Shown piece after piece: positions 56,589-64,000 of a DNA stretch of 64,000 bases; the first letter of the stretch is position 1; each line of letters opens with the position of its first letter. Both the position numbers and the translations under genes were made by a program. The stretch covers positions 1 to 64,000 of the forward strand of contig NZ_LHVK01000008.1 of NCBI RefSeq assembly GCF_001269905.1. The letters run 5' to 3'. The DNA is from Pseudomonas corrugata (GTDB lineage: Bacteria; Pseudomonadota; Gammaproteobacteria; Pseudomonadales; Pseudomonadaceae). Under the pieces are notes generated by a model. That model ran no database searches. It was not told the DNA's origin and saw only the letters and a list, made by a program, of their open reading frames with translations.

Positions 56589-57848
56589 ATGCTTGATTAT
56601 CTGCACATGAAAAACGTGGGGCCTGCTCCTGAGCTCGAAGTCAATTGGGCGCCACGAATCAATCTGATCACTGGTGACAATGGACTGGGAAAGAGTTTTC
56701 TGCTGGACCTGGCCTGGTGGGCGCTGACGCGTACCTGGGCCAATACGCCAGCCTTGCCGGTGAATCCGGGGAAGTCCTCCATTGAATATGTTGTAAAAGG
56801 CAAATCGGGGGTCGCGCAGCCCGTTGTATCTATCTATAAACGGGAAGACAGTTCCTGGCCCTTGAAGCAAAGCCGACCCACCATGCCCGGCATTGTGGTT
56901 TACGTCAGGATCGACGGCGGCTTCTCCGTATGGGATCCGGCACGCAATTACTGGCGCACCGATAAGGATCGACCCGCCGCGTATCACTTTTCTGCCGACG
57001 CCGTATGGGATGGTCTCGACGTCAACGGGCAAAGGGTTTGTGAAGGCCTGGAGCGCGACTGGGTCAATTGGCAAAACGGCCGAAAACCCCAATTCGAAGC
57101 ATTGGCAAATGCGCTGCGCGATCTCTCCCCTGCCGCTGAGCCACTCTGCATCGGAGAGCCCAAAAGAGTCTATCTGGGTGAAGGCCGAGAACGACCGACA
57201 CTCACTATCGGCAATCAGAACATTCCTGTCGCGCTGGCATCTGCCGGGGTACGCCGCATATTGGGGCTGGCTTACTTTCTCGTATGGGCCTGGTATGAAC
57301 ACCAGGCAGCCGCCGCGATACTCGACAAAAAACCCGAGCGCCGGTTTGTCATCCTGTTCGATGAACCGGAAACCCACTTGCACCCCAGGTGGCAACGCAC
57401 GCTCATGCCCAGCCTGCTGCAAGCGATCAAGACGTTGCGCAAGCACCACGGCACCACCCCGCCGCAGTTGCTGATCGCTACGCATTCGCCGCTTGTCGCA
57501 GCGTCCCTCGAACCTGTATTCGACGAAGAACAGGACGATCAGATCCAGCTATCGATCCAGGACCACAAGGTCTCGTTGACACAAGGGCATTGGGCAGCAC
57601 AGGGTGACGCCAGCAGTTGGCTGGTCTCCGACACCTTTGGCCTGGACCAGGCCCGCTCCCTGGAGGCAGAAAAAGCCATAGAGGCCGCCGAAGCATTCAT
57701 GCGCGGAGAAAAGCAACTGCCTGAAGGGCTTAGAACCCGAGCATCCATTCACAAGGCACTGCAGAGGCTGCTTCCTGCCCATGATGAATTCTGGCCTCGC
57801 TGGCTGATCGAGGGCGTAAGACACTTCGGCCCTGGTGCTGATCAATGA
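56589..57848 (+). CDS. AAA family ATPase of a two-gene (Septu/PtuAB-like) cassette
   Basis: The 419-residue ATPase (ABC/OLD/SMC type) has Walker A GDNGLGKS at residues 29-36, an ABC-signature-like LASAGVRRILGLAY from 216, Walker B RFVILFDEPETHLHP around 252-266 and the switch His in 'LLIATHSPLVAASL' at 299. A central segment (about 60-200) is divergent. The stop overlaps the start of the HNH-like gene by four bases (ATGA). This pairing and size are like Septu (PtuA/PtuB) and retron-associated ATPase/HNH modules, thought to be phage defence. The start is uncertain: the ATG at 56589 has no clear ribosome site and a TTG at 56577 would add four residues. Local GC looks lower than in the flanks, a sign of transfer. 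Confidence 0.75.
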   Translation: MLDYLHMKNVGPAPELEVNWAPRINLITGDNGLGKSFLLDLAWWALTRTWANTPALPVNPGKSSIEYVVKGKSGVAQPVVSIYKREDSSWPLKQSRPTMPGIVVYVRIDGGFSVWDPARNYWRTDKDRPAAYHFSADAVWDGLDVNGQRVCEGLERDWVNWQNGRKPQFEALANALRDLSPAAEPLCIGEPKRVYLGEGRERPTLTIGNQNIPVALASAGVRRILGLAYFLVWAWYEHQAAAAILDKKPERRFVILFDEPETHLHPRWQRTLMPSLLQAIKTLRKHHGTTPPQLLIATHSPLVAASLEPVFDEEQDDQIQLSIQDHKVSLTQGHWAAQGDASSWLVSDTFGLDQARSLEAEKAIEAAEAFMRGEKQLPEGLRTRASIHKALQRLLPAHDEFWPRWLIEGVRHFGPGADQ

Positions 57849-58414
57849 TCCCGGTGGCCAAGCCCGATGAACCTGATGACTTCGAAAAGAATGTCAGGAC
57901 ACCTGGAAATCAATGGCTCAAGGACAATCCTGGAGCCGCTCGTCCTTCACCGTTCTGGAACAAATGCGCTACGGAGCTGGCAGATCATTACTCCAACCTG
58001 TGCGGCTATGCAGCCATGCTCGACCCTACCGGCGGAACGGTCGACCATTACCTGAGCTACAAACATCATCCGGAACTGGCGTATGAGTGGAGCAATTACC
58101 GCTTCGCATCCGGGACGCTCAATTCCATCAAGAAAACGGCTGATGACACAGTGCTCGACCCACATGAAGTCGGTGCGGGCTGGTTTGAAATTATCTTGCC
58201 GTCGCTTCAGATGTGCACCACAGATGCCATCCCCGCAGCGTATCGCGCCAAGGCCGAATACACCCTCAAGCGGCTCAACTTGCGTGATGGCGAACGAATT
58301 ATTCGTTGGCGTCAAAGCTGGTACAGCATGTACAAAAGAAAGAAGCTGCCCCTCGAGGGGTTGCGTGAAGTTGCGCCACTGATCGCAGATGCCGTTGAGA
58401 AAGCGGGCGTCTGA
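57845..58414 (+). CDS. HNH-like (PtuB-type) partner of the ATPase
   Basis: The 189-residue protein starts MIPVAKPDEPDDFEKNVRTP and has a central segment arranged like TIGR02646-type HNH nucleases: 'SNLCGYAAML' (51-59), 'TVDHYLSYK' with D67-H68, 'YEWSNYRFASGTLNSIKK' with N84 and N93, then 'DTVLDPHEVGAGWFEI'. In many relatives CxxC pairs bind zinc; here only one Cys (C53) of the first pair and no second pair are visible, though D-H, N and N-x-x-K are kept. It may be a nuclease with altered metal binding or an inactive homologue. It is translationally coupled to the ATPase by a 4-base overlap. Confidence 0.65.
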   Translation: MIPVAKPDEPDDFEKNVRTPGNQWLKDNPGAARPSPFWNKCATELADHYSNLCGYAAMLDPTGGTVDHYLSYKHHPELAYEWSNYRFASGTLNSIKKTADDTVLDPHEVGAGWFEIILPSLQMCTTDAIPAAYRAKAEYTLKRLNLRDGERIIRWRQSWYSMYKRKKLPLEGLREVAPLIADAVEKAGV

Positions 58415-58526
58415 ACCCGCAGTCATTGGCAACGATGCCAGAGCTTTTTGATCATTCTTTCACTGCCCGTCGACAACGGTACTTCTACACTTCCCTTATA
58501 GATCCGTTAAAGGGCTGGGAGTCGAG

Positions 58527-58880
58527 ATGAGGTGCGCGGTAGTGCTGGGTGTATTGATGTTGCTAGGTGGCTGTGAGAGCACCCACGAAGACTTGATTGC
58601 GAGGGGATATCCACCCGCATTCGCCGACGGCTTCGACGACGGTTGCAGCAGCGGCCGGCAAGCTGCGGGCGCGATCACCGGCCAGTTCCGGAAAGACGTC
58701 CCGCGCTACCTCAAGGATCCACGCTACGCCGAAGGCTGGAGCGACGGTTTCCGGCAATGTCAGGCCATGCGTGAGAGTGAAGACCGAGACGCCTACCGCA
58801 ACCGTCACTGGGATGAGCGCGAACGCGCCTGGCAACAGGAAAAGGATCGCGACGCCGCCCGGGCCTATCGCTCGCAGTGA
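58527..58880 (+). CDS. Small lipoprotein
   Basis: The 117-residue protein has a lipobox LLGGC near residue 16 (signal MRCAVVLGVLMLLGG) followed by STHEDLIARGYPPAFADGFD. The mature part has repeated 'ADGFDDGCSSG' and 'AEGWSDGFRQC' motifs, each with G-x-x-D-G and a Cys, and a charged helical C-terminus. It is predicted to be anchored to the outer membrane because Ser follows the lipid Cys by two positions; that rule is general. No function is known. The ATG follows GGGAGTC by about seven bases. Confidence 0.8.
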   Translation: MRCAVVLGVLMLLGGCESTHEDLIARGYPPAFADGFDDGCSSGRQAAGAITGQFRKDVPRYLKDPRYAEGWSDGFRQCQAMRESEDRDAYRNRHWDERERAWQQEKDRDAARAYRSQ

Positions 58881-58950
58881 GTCGCGTATGGACATCCGTC
58901 GAAACCAAAAGCCTGCGACCATGGCCCAAACTCCAATAGAGGAGAACAGC

Positions 58951-59442
58951 ATGAGTCGTGCTTTCGTCAACGAAGACAGCGCCGCAGCCCAGGCCGATCA
59001 ACCGGTCGAACGCCAGGTCAGCGCGCAACCCAACTACGTCACGCCCGCCGGGTTCGTCCAGTTACAGGCCCGGGTCGCCGAGCTACAGGCGCTGCACAGC
59101 GAGCAGGCTGCTCGCAAAGACCTGGCGGACAAACAGCGCATCGCGGACCTGGAACGGGATCTGCGCTATTTCAGTCAGCGCCTGCAAAGCGCACAGGTCG
59201 TTACGACGACCTCAGCGGATCAGGTGCGGATTGGACATTGGGTGACTTTTGCCGATGAGCATGACCACGAGCAGCGTGTGCAATTGGTGGGCGAAGACCA
59301 GGCCGATGCAGCCAGCGGGCTGATCAACTGGGGCTCGCCGCTGGGGCGGGCGTTGCTGGGGAGCAAGGTTGGGGATGAGGTGGTCTGGAAGCGGCCGGTG
59401 GGGGATATGGCAATTGAGGTGGTGGCGATAGAGCCGGGGTGA
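58951..59442 (+). CDS. GreA/GreB-family protein
   Basis: The 163-residue protein has an N-terminal coiled-coil-like region (about 25-75) and a C-terminal FKBP-like Gre domain (about 80-163) with 'RIGHWVTFADEHDHEQRVQL', 'SGLINWGSPLGRALLGSKVG' and 'DEVVWKRPVGDMAIEVVAIE'. This is GreB-like at the C-terminus. The coiled coil lacks the complete acidic tip (GDxSENADY-type) needed for transcript cleavage: at the corresponding place it has HSEQAARKDLADKQR. It may bind RNA polymerase without GreB-type cleavage. The ATG has GAGGAG upstream. It follows the lipoprotein gene by 70 bases. Confidence 0.82.
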   Translation: MSRAFVNEDSAAAQADQPVERQVSAQPNYVTPAGFVQLQARVAELQALHSEQAARKDLADKQRIADLERDLRYFSQRLQSAQVVTTTSADQVRIGHWVTFADEHDHEQRVQLVGEDQADAASGLINWGSPLGRALLGSKVGDEVVWKRPVGDMAIEVVAIEPG

Positions 59443-59497
59443 TTCTGCTGGCCTTATCGCCAGCCAGCACACAATGGGTGCCCTGCCAAGAAACCAC

Positions 59498-59591
59498 TGT
59501 GGGAGCGAGCCCTGCTCGCGATGGCGGTGGGTCAGGCAACATGAATGTTGATTGAACCTACGCTATCGCGAGCAGAGCTCGCTCCCACAGG
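59498..59591. repeat. REP doublet with a shared one-base insertion
   Basis: The left arm reads GTGGGAGCGAGCCCTGCTCGCG and the complement of the right arm GTGGGAGCGAGCTCTGCTCGCG. Both are one base longer than the family core (GAGCCTGCTC), inserted at the same place. It lies between the convergent GreB-like gene and ettA. Confidence 0.85.
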
Positions 59592-59616
59592 TTTTGTGGC
59601 TTACCGGCAGATGGAA

Positions 59617-61281
59617 TCAGGCCAGCTTCTTGTGCCGTACCCGATGTGGCTGGGCCGCGGCTTCGCCGAGGCGTTTCTTGCGGTCGGCTTCGTACTCGGT
59701 GTAGTTACCTTCGAAGAACACCGCCTGGGAGTCGTCTTCGTACGCCAGGATGTGGGTCGCCACGCGGTCAAGGAACCACCGATCGTGGGAGATCACAATG
59801 GCGGCGCCCGGGAAGTCCAGCAGGGCCTCTTCCAGGGAACGCAGGGTTTCGACGTCGAGGTCGTTGGACGGTTCGTCGAGCAGCAGGACGTTGCCACCCT
59901 CCTTCAAGGTCAACGCCAGGTGAAGGCGACCGCGCTCACCACCGGACAGGTCCTTGACGAACTTCTGCTGGTCGCCGCCCTTGAAGTTGAAGCGACCCAC
60001 GTAGGTGCGCGATGGGATCTCGTAGTTGCCGATGCGGATCTGGTCGGAACCGTCGGAGATCTGCTGGAACACCGTCTTGCTGCCGTCCAGGTCTTCGCGG
60101 CTCTGGTCGACGCACGCCAACTGCACGGTTTCACCGACTTCGATGCTGCCCGAATCCGGCGTTTCCTTGCCCATCAGCATGCGGAACAACGTGGATTTAC
60201 CCGCGCCGTTACCACCGATCACACCGACGATGGCACCCTTGGGCATGGAGAACGACAGGTTGTCGATCAACACGCGATCACCGTAGCCCTTGGTGACATT
60301 CTTGAACTCGATGACCTTGTCACCCAGACGCGGACCGGCCGGGATGTAGATCTCGTTGGTTTCGCTGCGCTTCTGGAATTCCTGGGACTGCATTTCCTCG
60401 AAGCGTTGCAGGCGGGCCTTGGATTTGGACTGGCGGGCCTTGGCGCCTTTGCGCACCCACTCCAGTTCTTCCTTCATGGCCTTTTCATGGGCCGACTGCT
60501 GTTTGGATTCCTGAGCCAGACGATCGGACTTGGCTTCCAGCCAGCCCGAGTAGTTGCCCTCGTACGGGATGCCCGCGCCGCGGTCGAGTTCAAGGATCCA
60601 GCCGGCGACGTTGTCCAGGAAGTAACGGTCGTGGGTAATCGCCACCACGGTGCCCGGGAAATCGTGCAGGAAGTGTTCGAGCCAGGCGACGGAATCGGCG
60701 TCCAGGTGGTTGGTCGGTTCGTCGAGCAGCAACATGTCCGGAGCGGACAGCAACAGGCGGCACAGGGCCACACGACGCTTTTCACCGCCGGACAGGTGTT
60801 CGACCTTCGCTTCCCAGGCCGGCAGACGCAGCGCATCGGCGGCGACTTCCAACTGGCGCTCCAGGTTATGGCCATCGCTGGCCTGCAGGATCGCTTCGAG
60901 CTTGGCCTGTTCGGCGGCCAGCTTGTCGAAGTCGGCATCCGGGTCAGCGTAGGCGGCATAGACCTCGTCCAGGCGCGCCTGGGCGTCCTTGATCACGCTG
61001 ACCGCTTCCTCGACCACTTCACGCACGGTCTTGGTCGGGTCCAGTTGAGGCTCCTGAGGCAGGTAGCCGATGTTCAGGTCCGGCATCGGACGGGCTTCGC
61101 CGTCGAACTCGGTATCGACGCCGGCCATGATCTTCAGCAGCGTGGATTTACCCGAACCGTTGAGACCCAGCACACCGATCTTGGCGCCGGGAAAGAAGGA
61201 GAGCGAAATGTTTTTCAGGATTTCCCGCTTCGGCGGAACAACTTTGCTCAGCCGATGCATGGTGAAGACGTATTGAGCCAT
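59617..61281 (-). CDS. ettA: Energy-dependent translational throttle protein EttA (ABC-F)
   Basis: The 554-residue ABC-F protein binds the ribosomal E site and gates elongation according to ATP level. Two ABC cassettes have Walker A GLNGSGKS (near residue 40) and GGNGAGKS (near 360), signatures 'LSGGEKRRVALCRLLL' and 'LSGGERGRLHLALTLK', and the linker with the arm and 'ESKQQSAHEKAMKEELEWVR'. The start at 61281 gives the EttA N-terminus MAQYVFTMHRLSKVVPPKRE; the longer frame is not conserved-looking. Divergent from the MorA-like gene. Confidence 0.95.
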   Translation of the reverse strand: MAQYVFTMHRLSKVVPPKREILKNISLSFFPGAKIGVLGLNGSGKSTLLKIMAGVDTEFDGEARPMPDLNIGYLPQEPQLDPTKTVREVVEEAVSVIKDAQARLDEVYAAYADPDADFDKLAAEQAKLEAILQASDGHNLERQLEVAADALRLPAWEAKVEHLSGGEKRRVALCRLLLSAPDMLLLDEPTNHLDADSVAWLEHFLHDFPGTVVAITHDRYFLDNVAGWILELDRGAGIPYEGNYSGWLEAKSDRLAQESKQQSAHEKAMKEELEWVRKGAKARQSKSKARLQRFEEMQSQEFQKRSETNEIYIPAGPRLGDKVIEFKNVTKGYGDRVLIDNLSFSMPKGAIVGVIGGNGAGKSTLFRMLMGKETPDSGSIEVGETVQLACVDQSREDLDGSKTVFQQISDGSDQIRIGNYEIPSRTYVGRFNFKGGDQQKFVKDLSGGERGRLHLALTLKEGGNVLLLDEPSNDLDVETLRSLEEALLDFPGAAIVISHDRWFLDRVATHILAYEDDSQAVFFEGNYTEYEADRKKRLGEAAAQPHRVRHKKLA

Positions 61282-61553
61282 GGTGAACCTAGCGTCTGTG
61301 ACAGGTGAAAAGAACGAACCAGGCCATGCACGGCGCCGGCAGTTGACGGTCATCAATGCCAGCGGGGCAGATAAAGCCTGGGGATCTGGAGCTGGAACGC
61401 TCTTGTTTGACCGGCAAAGCTACCTCAACCGTCCGTCAAGGTCCAGCCACCAGGGACTGGCACTTTGCCACAATGCAAGGCATGCTAGCCGCCCTTCGGG
61501 CGTCCGGCTTATAGTGCGTGTCGCGCCAGTCCAGCAAACCGCAGGATTACAGC

Positions 61554-64000
61554 TTGTCCAACGTCACGCCGCCCCTGTCCCCACGCGAGCCAGATACTGT
61601 GCCCGGCTCGCCCCTGCGCGGGACATTGAAGGGCGCGCTGGCCACGCTGGCATTGCTGTTGCTGGGATTGCTGTTCTGGCAGTTGCTCGATCAACTGCGC
61701 GTCACCCAGCAGCAACAGCGCCAATACACCATCGACTACACCGCCGACCTGGCCGCGCAAGTGAGCCTGAACATGGCCCTGAACGCGCAGATCGCCCTCA
61801 ACCTGCTACCGATCGTCGAACAACCGCAGACAGCCGACGAACAGCAGGCGCTGTTGCACAAACTCCAACAGTCGCTGCCACAGCTACGCAGCCTGGTATT
61901 GCTGAGCCCGTCCGGCATGGTGCTCAGCGACACCGCCCCGGACAGCGACGATGCCGGCTACCTCCGCGAGCTGGTGCAGCGCAGTCGTGACCAGGCACAC
62001 TACTTCAGTAACGCCGACGACGGCTCCGTGGTGCATCTACTGTTGCACCAGTCCACTGGCAACACCCGCGGTTACTGGGCCCTGCGCCTGACCCCAAGCT
62101 TCTTCTCCACGCTGATCAAACAGGTCGATACGGGGTTGCGCCCGCTGTGGCTGGTGGAAAACCGTCTCAACCAGCAAATCGTCAGCCGTGACGAGAGTCT
62201 GCCGTCGATCCCCCCCTCGCGCCTGTCGACGGACGACCTGGAAAACACCGTGCTGACCGTGCCCCTGAGCAGCAGCGACTGGCAACTGCGAGGGCTGTTT
62301 GATCGTCGCCAGGTACTCGAACAACTGCTGCCGGCCTTCATCGGCAAGTGCCTGCTGGGCCTGGCGTTTTCGATGCTGCCGGTGATCGCACTGCTGAACA
62401 TGCGACGGCGCCAGCGGCAACTGCACGAAGGCCGTCGACGTTACCAGGACATTTTCGAAGGCACCGGCGTGGCCCTGTGTGTACTCGACCTGTCGAGCCT
62501 CAAGTCATTCTTTGCTCGGGCCGGCCTGCACAATGGCGATCAACTGCGGGCGTGGATGAAAGCCCCGCACCAGCTTGAGCAACTGCAACAGGAAGTGCGC
62601 ATCACCGAAGTCAACCAGATGGCGTTGCGGTTGCTCAACGTCGACTCCTGTGAACAGGCCTGGCAGTTGCTGGTGGGCAAGGGCCCGCAGGACAACAATC
62701 CTGTCGGTCCGCGCCTGCTCGAAACCCTGCTTGACCAGCACAAGCAACTGGAACTGGAGATCAAGCTTCAGGACGCCCACGGCCGTGACCAGCATCTCTG
62801 GCTGGTACTGCGCCTGCCGGAAAAACAGGACGACTACAACGCCGTCATCCTGAGCATCAACGACATCACCAGCCGCAAGTTGATCGAGCTCTCGCTGCTC
62901 GAGCGCGAAGGTTTCTGGTCCGACGTGGTGCGCACCGTGCCGGATCATCTCTACGTGCAAGACGTCATCAGCCAACGGATGATCTTCAGCAACCACCACC
63001 TGGGCCAGACCCTGGGGTACGACCGCACCGAACTGCATCAGATGGGTGAGTACTTCTGGGAAATCCTGCTGCACAGCGACGACGCCGACCACTACCACAC
63101 ACTGCGCCATGAACAACGGCAGAGCGGGTATGCGCATCTGCTGCAATGCCAACTGCGCTTTCGTCATCGCGACGGCAAATGGCGACGTTTCGACATCCGT
63201 GAACAGGCCCTGGCCCGGGACCGGCACGACCAGGTGACGCGGATCATCGGCGTAGCGAAGGATGTCACCGAACAGATCGAGGCCAGCGAGTCGCTGCGTG
63301 ACAGCGAACAGCGCTACCGGATGCTGGCCGAAAGCATCAGCGACGTGATTTTCTCCACTGACAGCAAGCTTTCGCTCAACTACGTCAGCCCGTCGGTGCA
63401 AGCGGTACTGGGCTACAACGCTGACTGGATCTTCCAGAACGGTTGGCAGTCGACCATCGCCAATCCGCAGCAACTGACTGGCATCTATACGTTGATGGAC
63501 AGGGTCAGCAAAGCCCTCGACAAGCCAGGGCAGTTGGCCGAACTGCGCAATCAGATGCAGACCCAGCTGTTCCTGTTCGACTGCCTGCGTGCCGACGGAC
63601 GCAAGATTCCCATCGAATTGCGCCTGGTGCTGGTCTGGGATGATTCCGGCGGATTCGAAGGCGTGCTTGGCGTCGGCCGCGACATCAGCCAGCAACGGCG
63701 CGCCGAAAAAGACCTGCGCATGGCCGCCACGGTATTCGAACATTCGACCTCGGCGATTCTGATCACCGATCCGGCCGGTTACATTGTCCAGGCCAACGAA
63801 GCCTTCAGCCGCGTCAGTGGCTATGCGGTGTCCCAGGTGCTGGACCAGTTGCCGAACATGCTGACCGTCGACGAGCAGCAGGAAGCCCATCTGCGCTACG
63901 TACTCAAGCAGTTGCAACAACACAGTTCCTGGGAAGGCGAGGTCTGGCTCAAGCGCCGCAACGGCGAACATTATCCGGCCTGGGTCGGCATCACCGCGGT
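61554..64000 (+). CDS. morA: Multi-PAS membrane sensor, probably MorA-type (5' part, truncated)
   Basis: The gene runs off the window after about 815 codons. A membrane segment lies at about residues 26-46 and a second near 260-280, enclosing a periplasmic sensor domain. Four PAS-type domains follow: near 295 ('RRRYQDIFEGTGVALCVLDL'), near 453 ('DVVRTVPDHLYVQDVISQRM'), near 586 ('RYRMLAESISDVIFSTDSKL') and near 726 ('VFEHSTSAILITDPAGYIVQ'). This order fits MorA, a membrane GGDEF-EAL motility regulator of pseudomonads; those domains would lie past the edge. The start is probably TTG at 61554 (AGGA upstream); a GTG at 61518 is the alternative. The gene symbol is tentative. Confidence 0.75.
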   Translation, partial: MSNVTPPLSPREPDTVPGSPLRGTLKGALATLALLLLGLLFWQLLDQLRVTQQQQRQYTIDYTADLAAQVSLNMALNAQIALNLLPIVEQPQTADEQQALLHKLQQSLPQLRSLVLLSPSGMVLSDTAPDSDDAGYLRELVQRSRDQAHYFSNADDGSVVHLLLHQSTGNTRGYWALRLTPSFFSTLIKQVDTGLRPLWLVENRLNQQIVSRDESLPSIPPSRLSTDDLENTVLTVPLSSSDWQLRGLFDRRQVLEQLLPAFIGKCLLGLAFSMLPVIALLNMRRRQRQLHEGRRRYQDIFEGTGVALCVLDLSSLKSFFARAGLHNGDQLRAWMKAPHQLEQLQQEVRITEVNQMALRLLNVDSCEQAWQLLVGKGPQDNNPVGPRLLETLLDQHKQLELEIKLQDAHGRDQHLWLVLRLPEKQDDYNAVILSINDITSRKLIELSLLEREGFWSDVVRTVPDHLYVQDVISQRMIFSNHHLGQTLGYDRTELHQMGEYFWEILLHSDDADHYHTLRHEQRQSGYAHLLQCQLRFRHRDGKWRRFDIREQALARDRHDQVTRIIGVAKDVTEQIEASESLRDSEQRYRMLAESISDVIFSTDSKLSLNYVSPSVQAVLGYNADWIFQNGWQSTIANPQQLTGIYTLMDRVSKALDKPGQLAELRNQMQTQLFLFDCLRADGRKIPIELRLVLVWDDSGGFEGVLGVGRDISQQRRAEKDLRMAATVFEHSTSAILITDPAGYIVQANEAFSRVSGYAVSQVLDQLPNMLTVDEQQEAHLRYVLKQLQQHSSWEGEVWLKRRNGEHYPAWVGITA

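Overview
The window is chromosomal DNA of a Pseudomonas, most likely of the P. fluorescens group. The evidence is the GC-rich coding style, the pilA/pilBCD and pilSR/fimU-pilVWX-pilY1-pilE loci set among the same neighbours as in P. aeruginosa (coaE, yacG, clpB, pgeF, rluD, bamD, ispH, lspA, ileS, murJ, rpsT, proB, obgE, rplU, ispB), and more than a dozen copies of the GTGGGAGC...GCTCGCGA REP family typical of fluorescent pseudomonads. Assignments come from reading the translated sequences and from recalled family knowledge. No database search was run.

Layout. 0.1-5.2 kb: an rRNA-type methyltransferase, a DUF748 envelope protein, a small DUF2845 secreted protein and a BON-domain periplasmic protein. 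5.4-10.7 kb: pilA, divergent from pilB-pilC-pilD-coaE-yacG. 10.7-16.3 kb: a small hypothetical gene, a CbiM-like permease, DUF1780, DUF3094, type II NADH dehydrogenase and a chemoreceptor. 16.4-16.8 kb: four tRNA genes (Asn, Pro, Lys, Pro). 17.1-22.7 kb: clpB, then rluD-pgeF, divergent from bamD. 22.8-25.9 kb: a PP0621-type gene and pilS-pilR. 26-27.2 kb: a DUF6124 gene surrounded by repeats. 27.2-34.8 kb: thiO and the minor pilin operon fimU-pilV-pilW-pilX-pilY1-pilE, with a separate fimT. 34.8-42.3 kb: the leftward run murJ, ribF, ileS-lspA-fkpB, ispH. 42.5-48.7 kb: rpsT, creA, proB, obgE, rpmA-rplU, ispB, yjdM. 48.8-56.5 kb: a gene with a Fur-box-like site, fklB, a YqhA-type membrane protein, a Lon-family protease, DUF3015, and a DUF4105/Lnb-type protein. 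56.6-58.4 kb: a two-gene AAA ATPase plus HNH-like cassette that looks accessory. 58.5-64 kb: a lipoprotein, a GreA/GreB-family protein, ettA, and the 5' part of a multi-PAS membrane sensor that resembles MorA.

How the genes work together. Much of the window builds type IV pili. PilA is the major subunit; PilD processes prepilins; PilB and PilC power and anchor assembly; FimU, PilV, PilW, PilX, PilY1 and PilE prime the fibre; PilS and PilR regulate pilA through sigma-54, for which a candidate -24/-12 site lies upstream of pilA. The remainder is largely housekeeping: translation (ileS, ettA, rpsT, rpmA, rplU, tRNAs), isoprenoid and quinone precursors (ispH, ispB), envelope building (murJ, lspA, bamD) and proteostasis (clpB, the Lon-like protease, FKBPs).

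The best candidate for an unusual system is the ATPase/HNH-like pair at 56.6-58.4 kb. It has an overlapping start/stop, apparently lower GC than its flanks, and an HNH-like partner without the usual zinc cysteines. Its layout resembles Septu/PtuAB-type and retron-associated defence modules. Other points worth checking are a sigma-54-like site before the BON gene, a Ser in the GAFTGA-type loop of PilR, a GreB-like protein without the full acidic tip, and several structured repeats.
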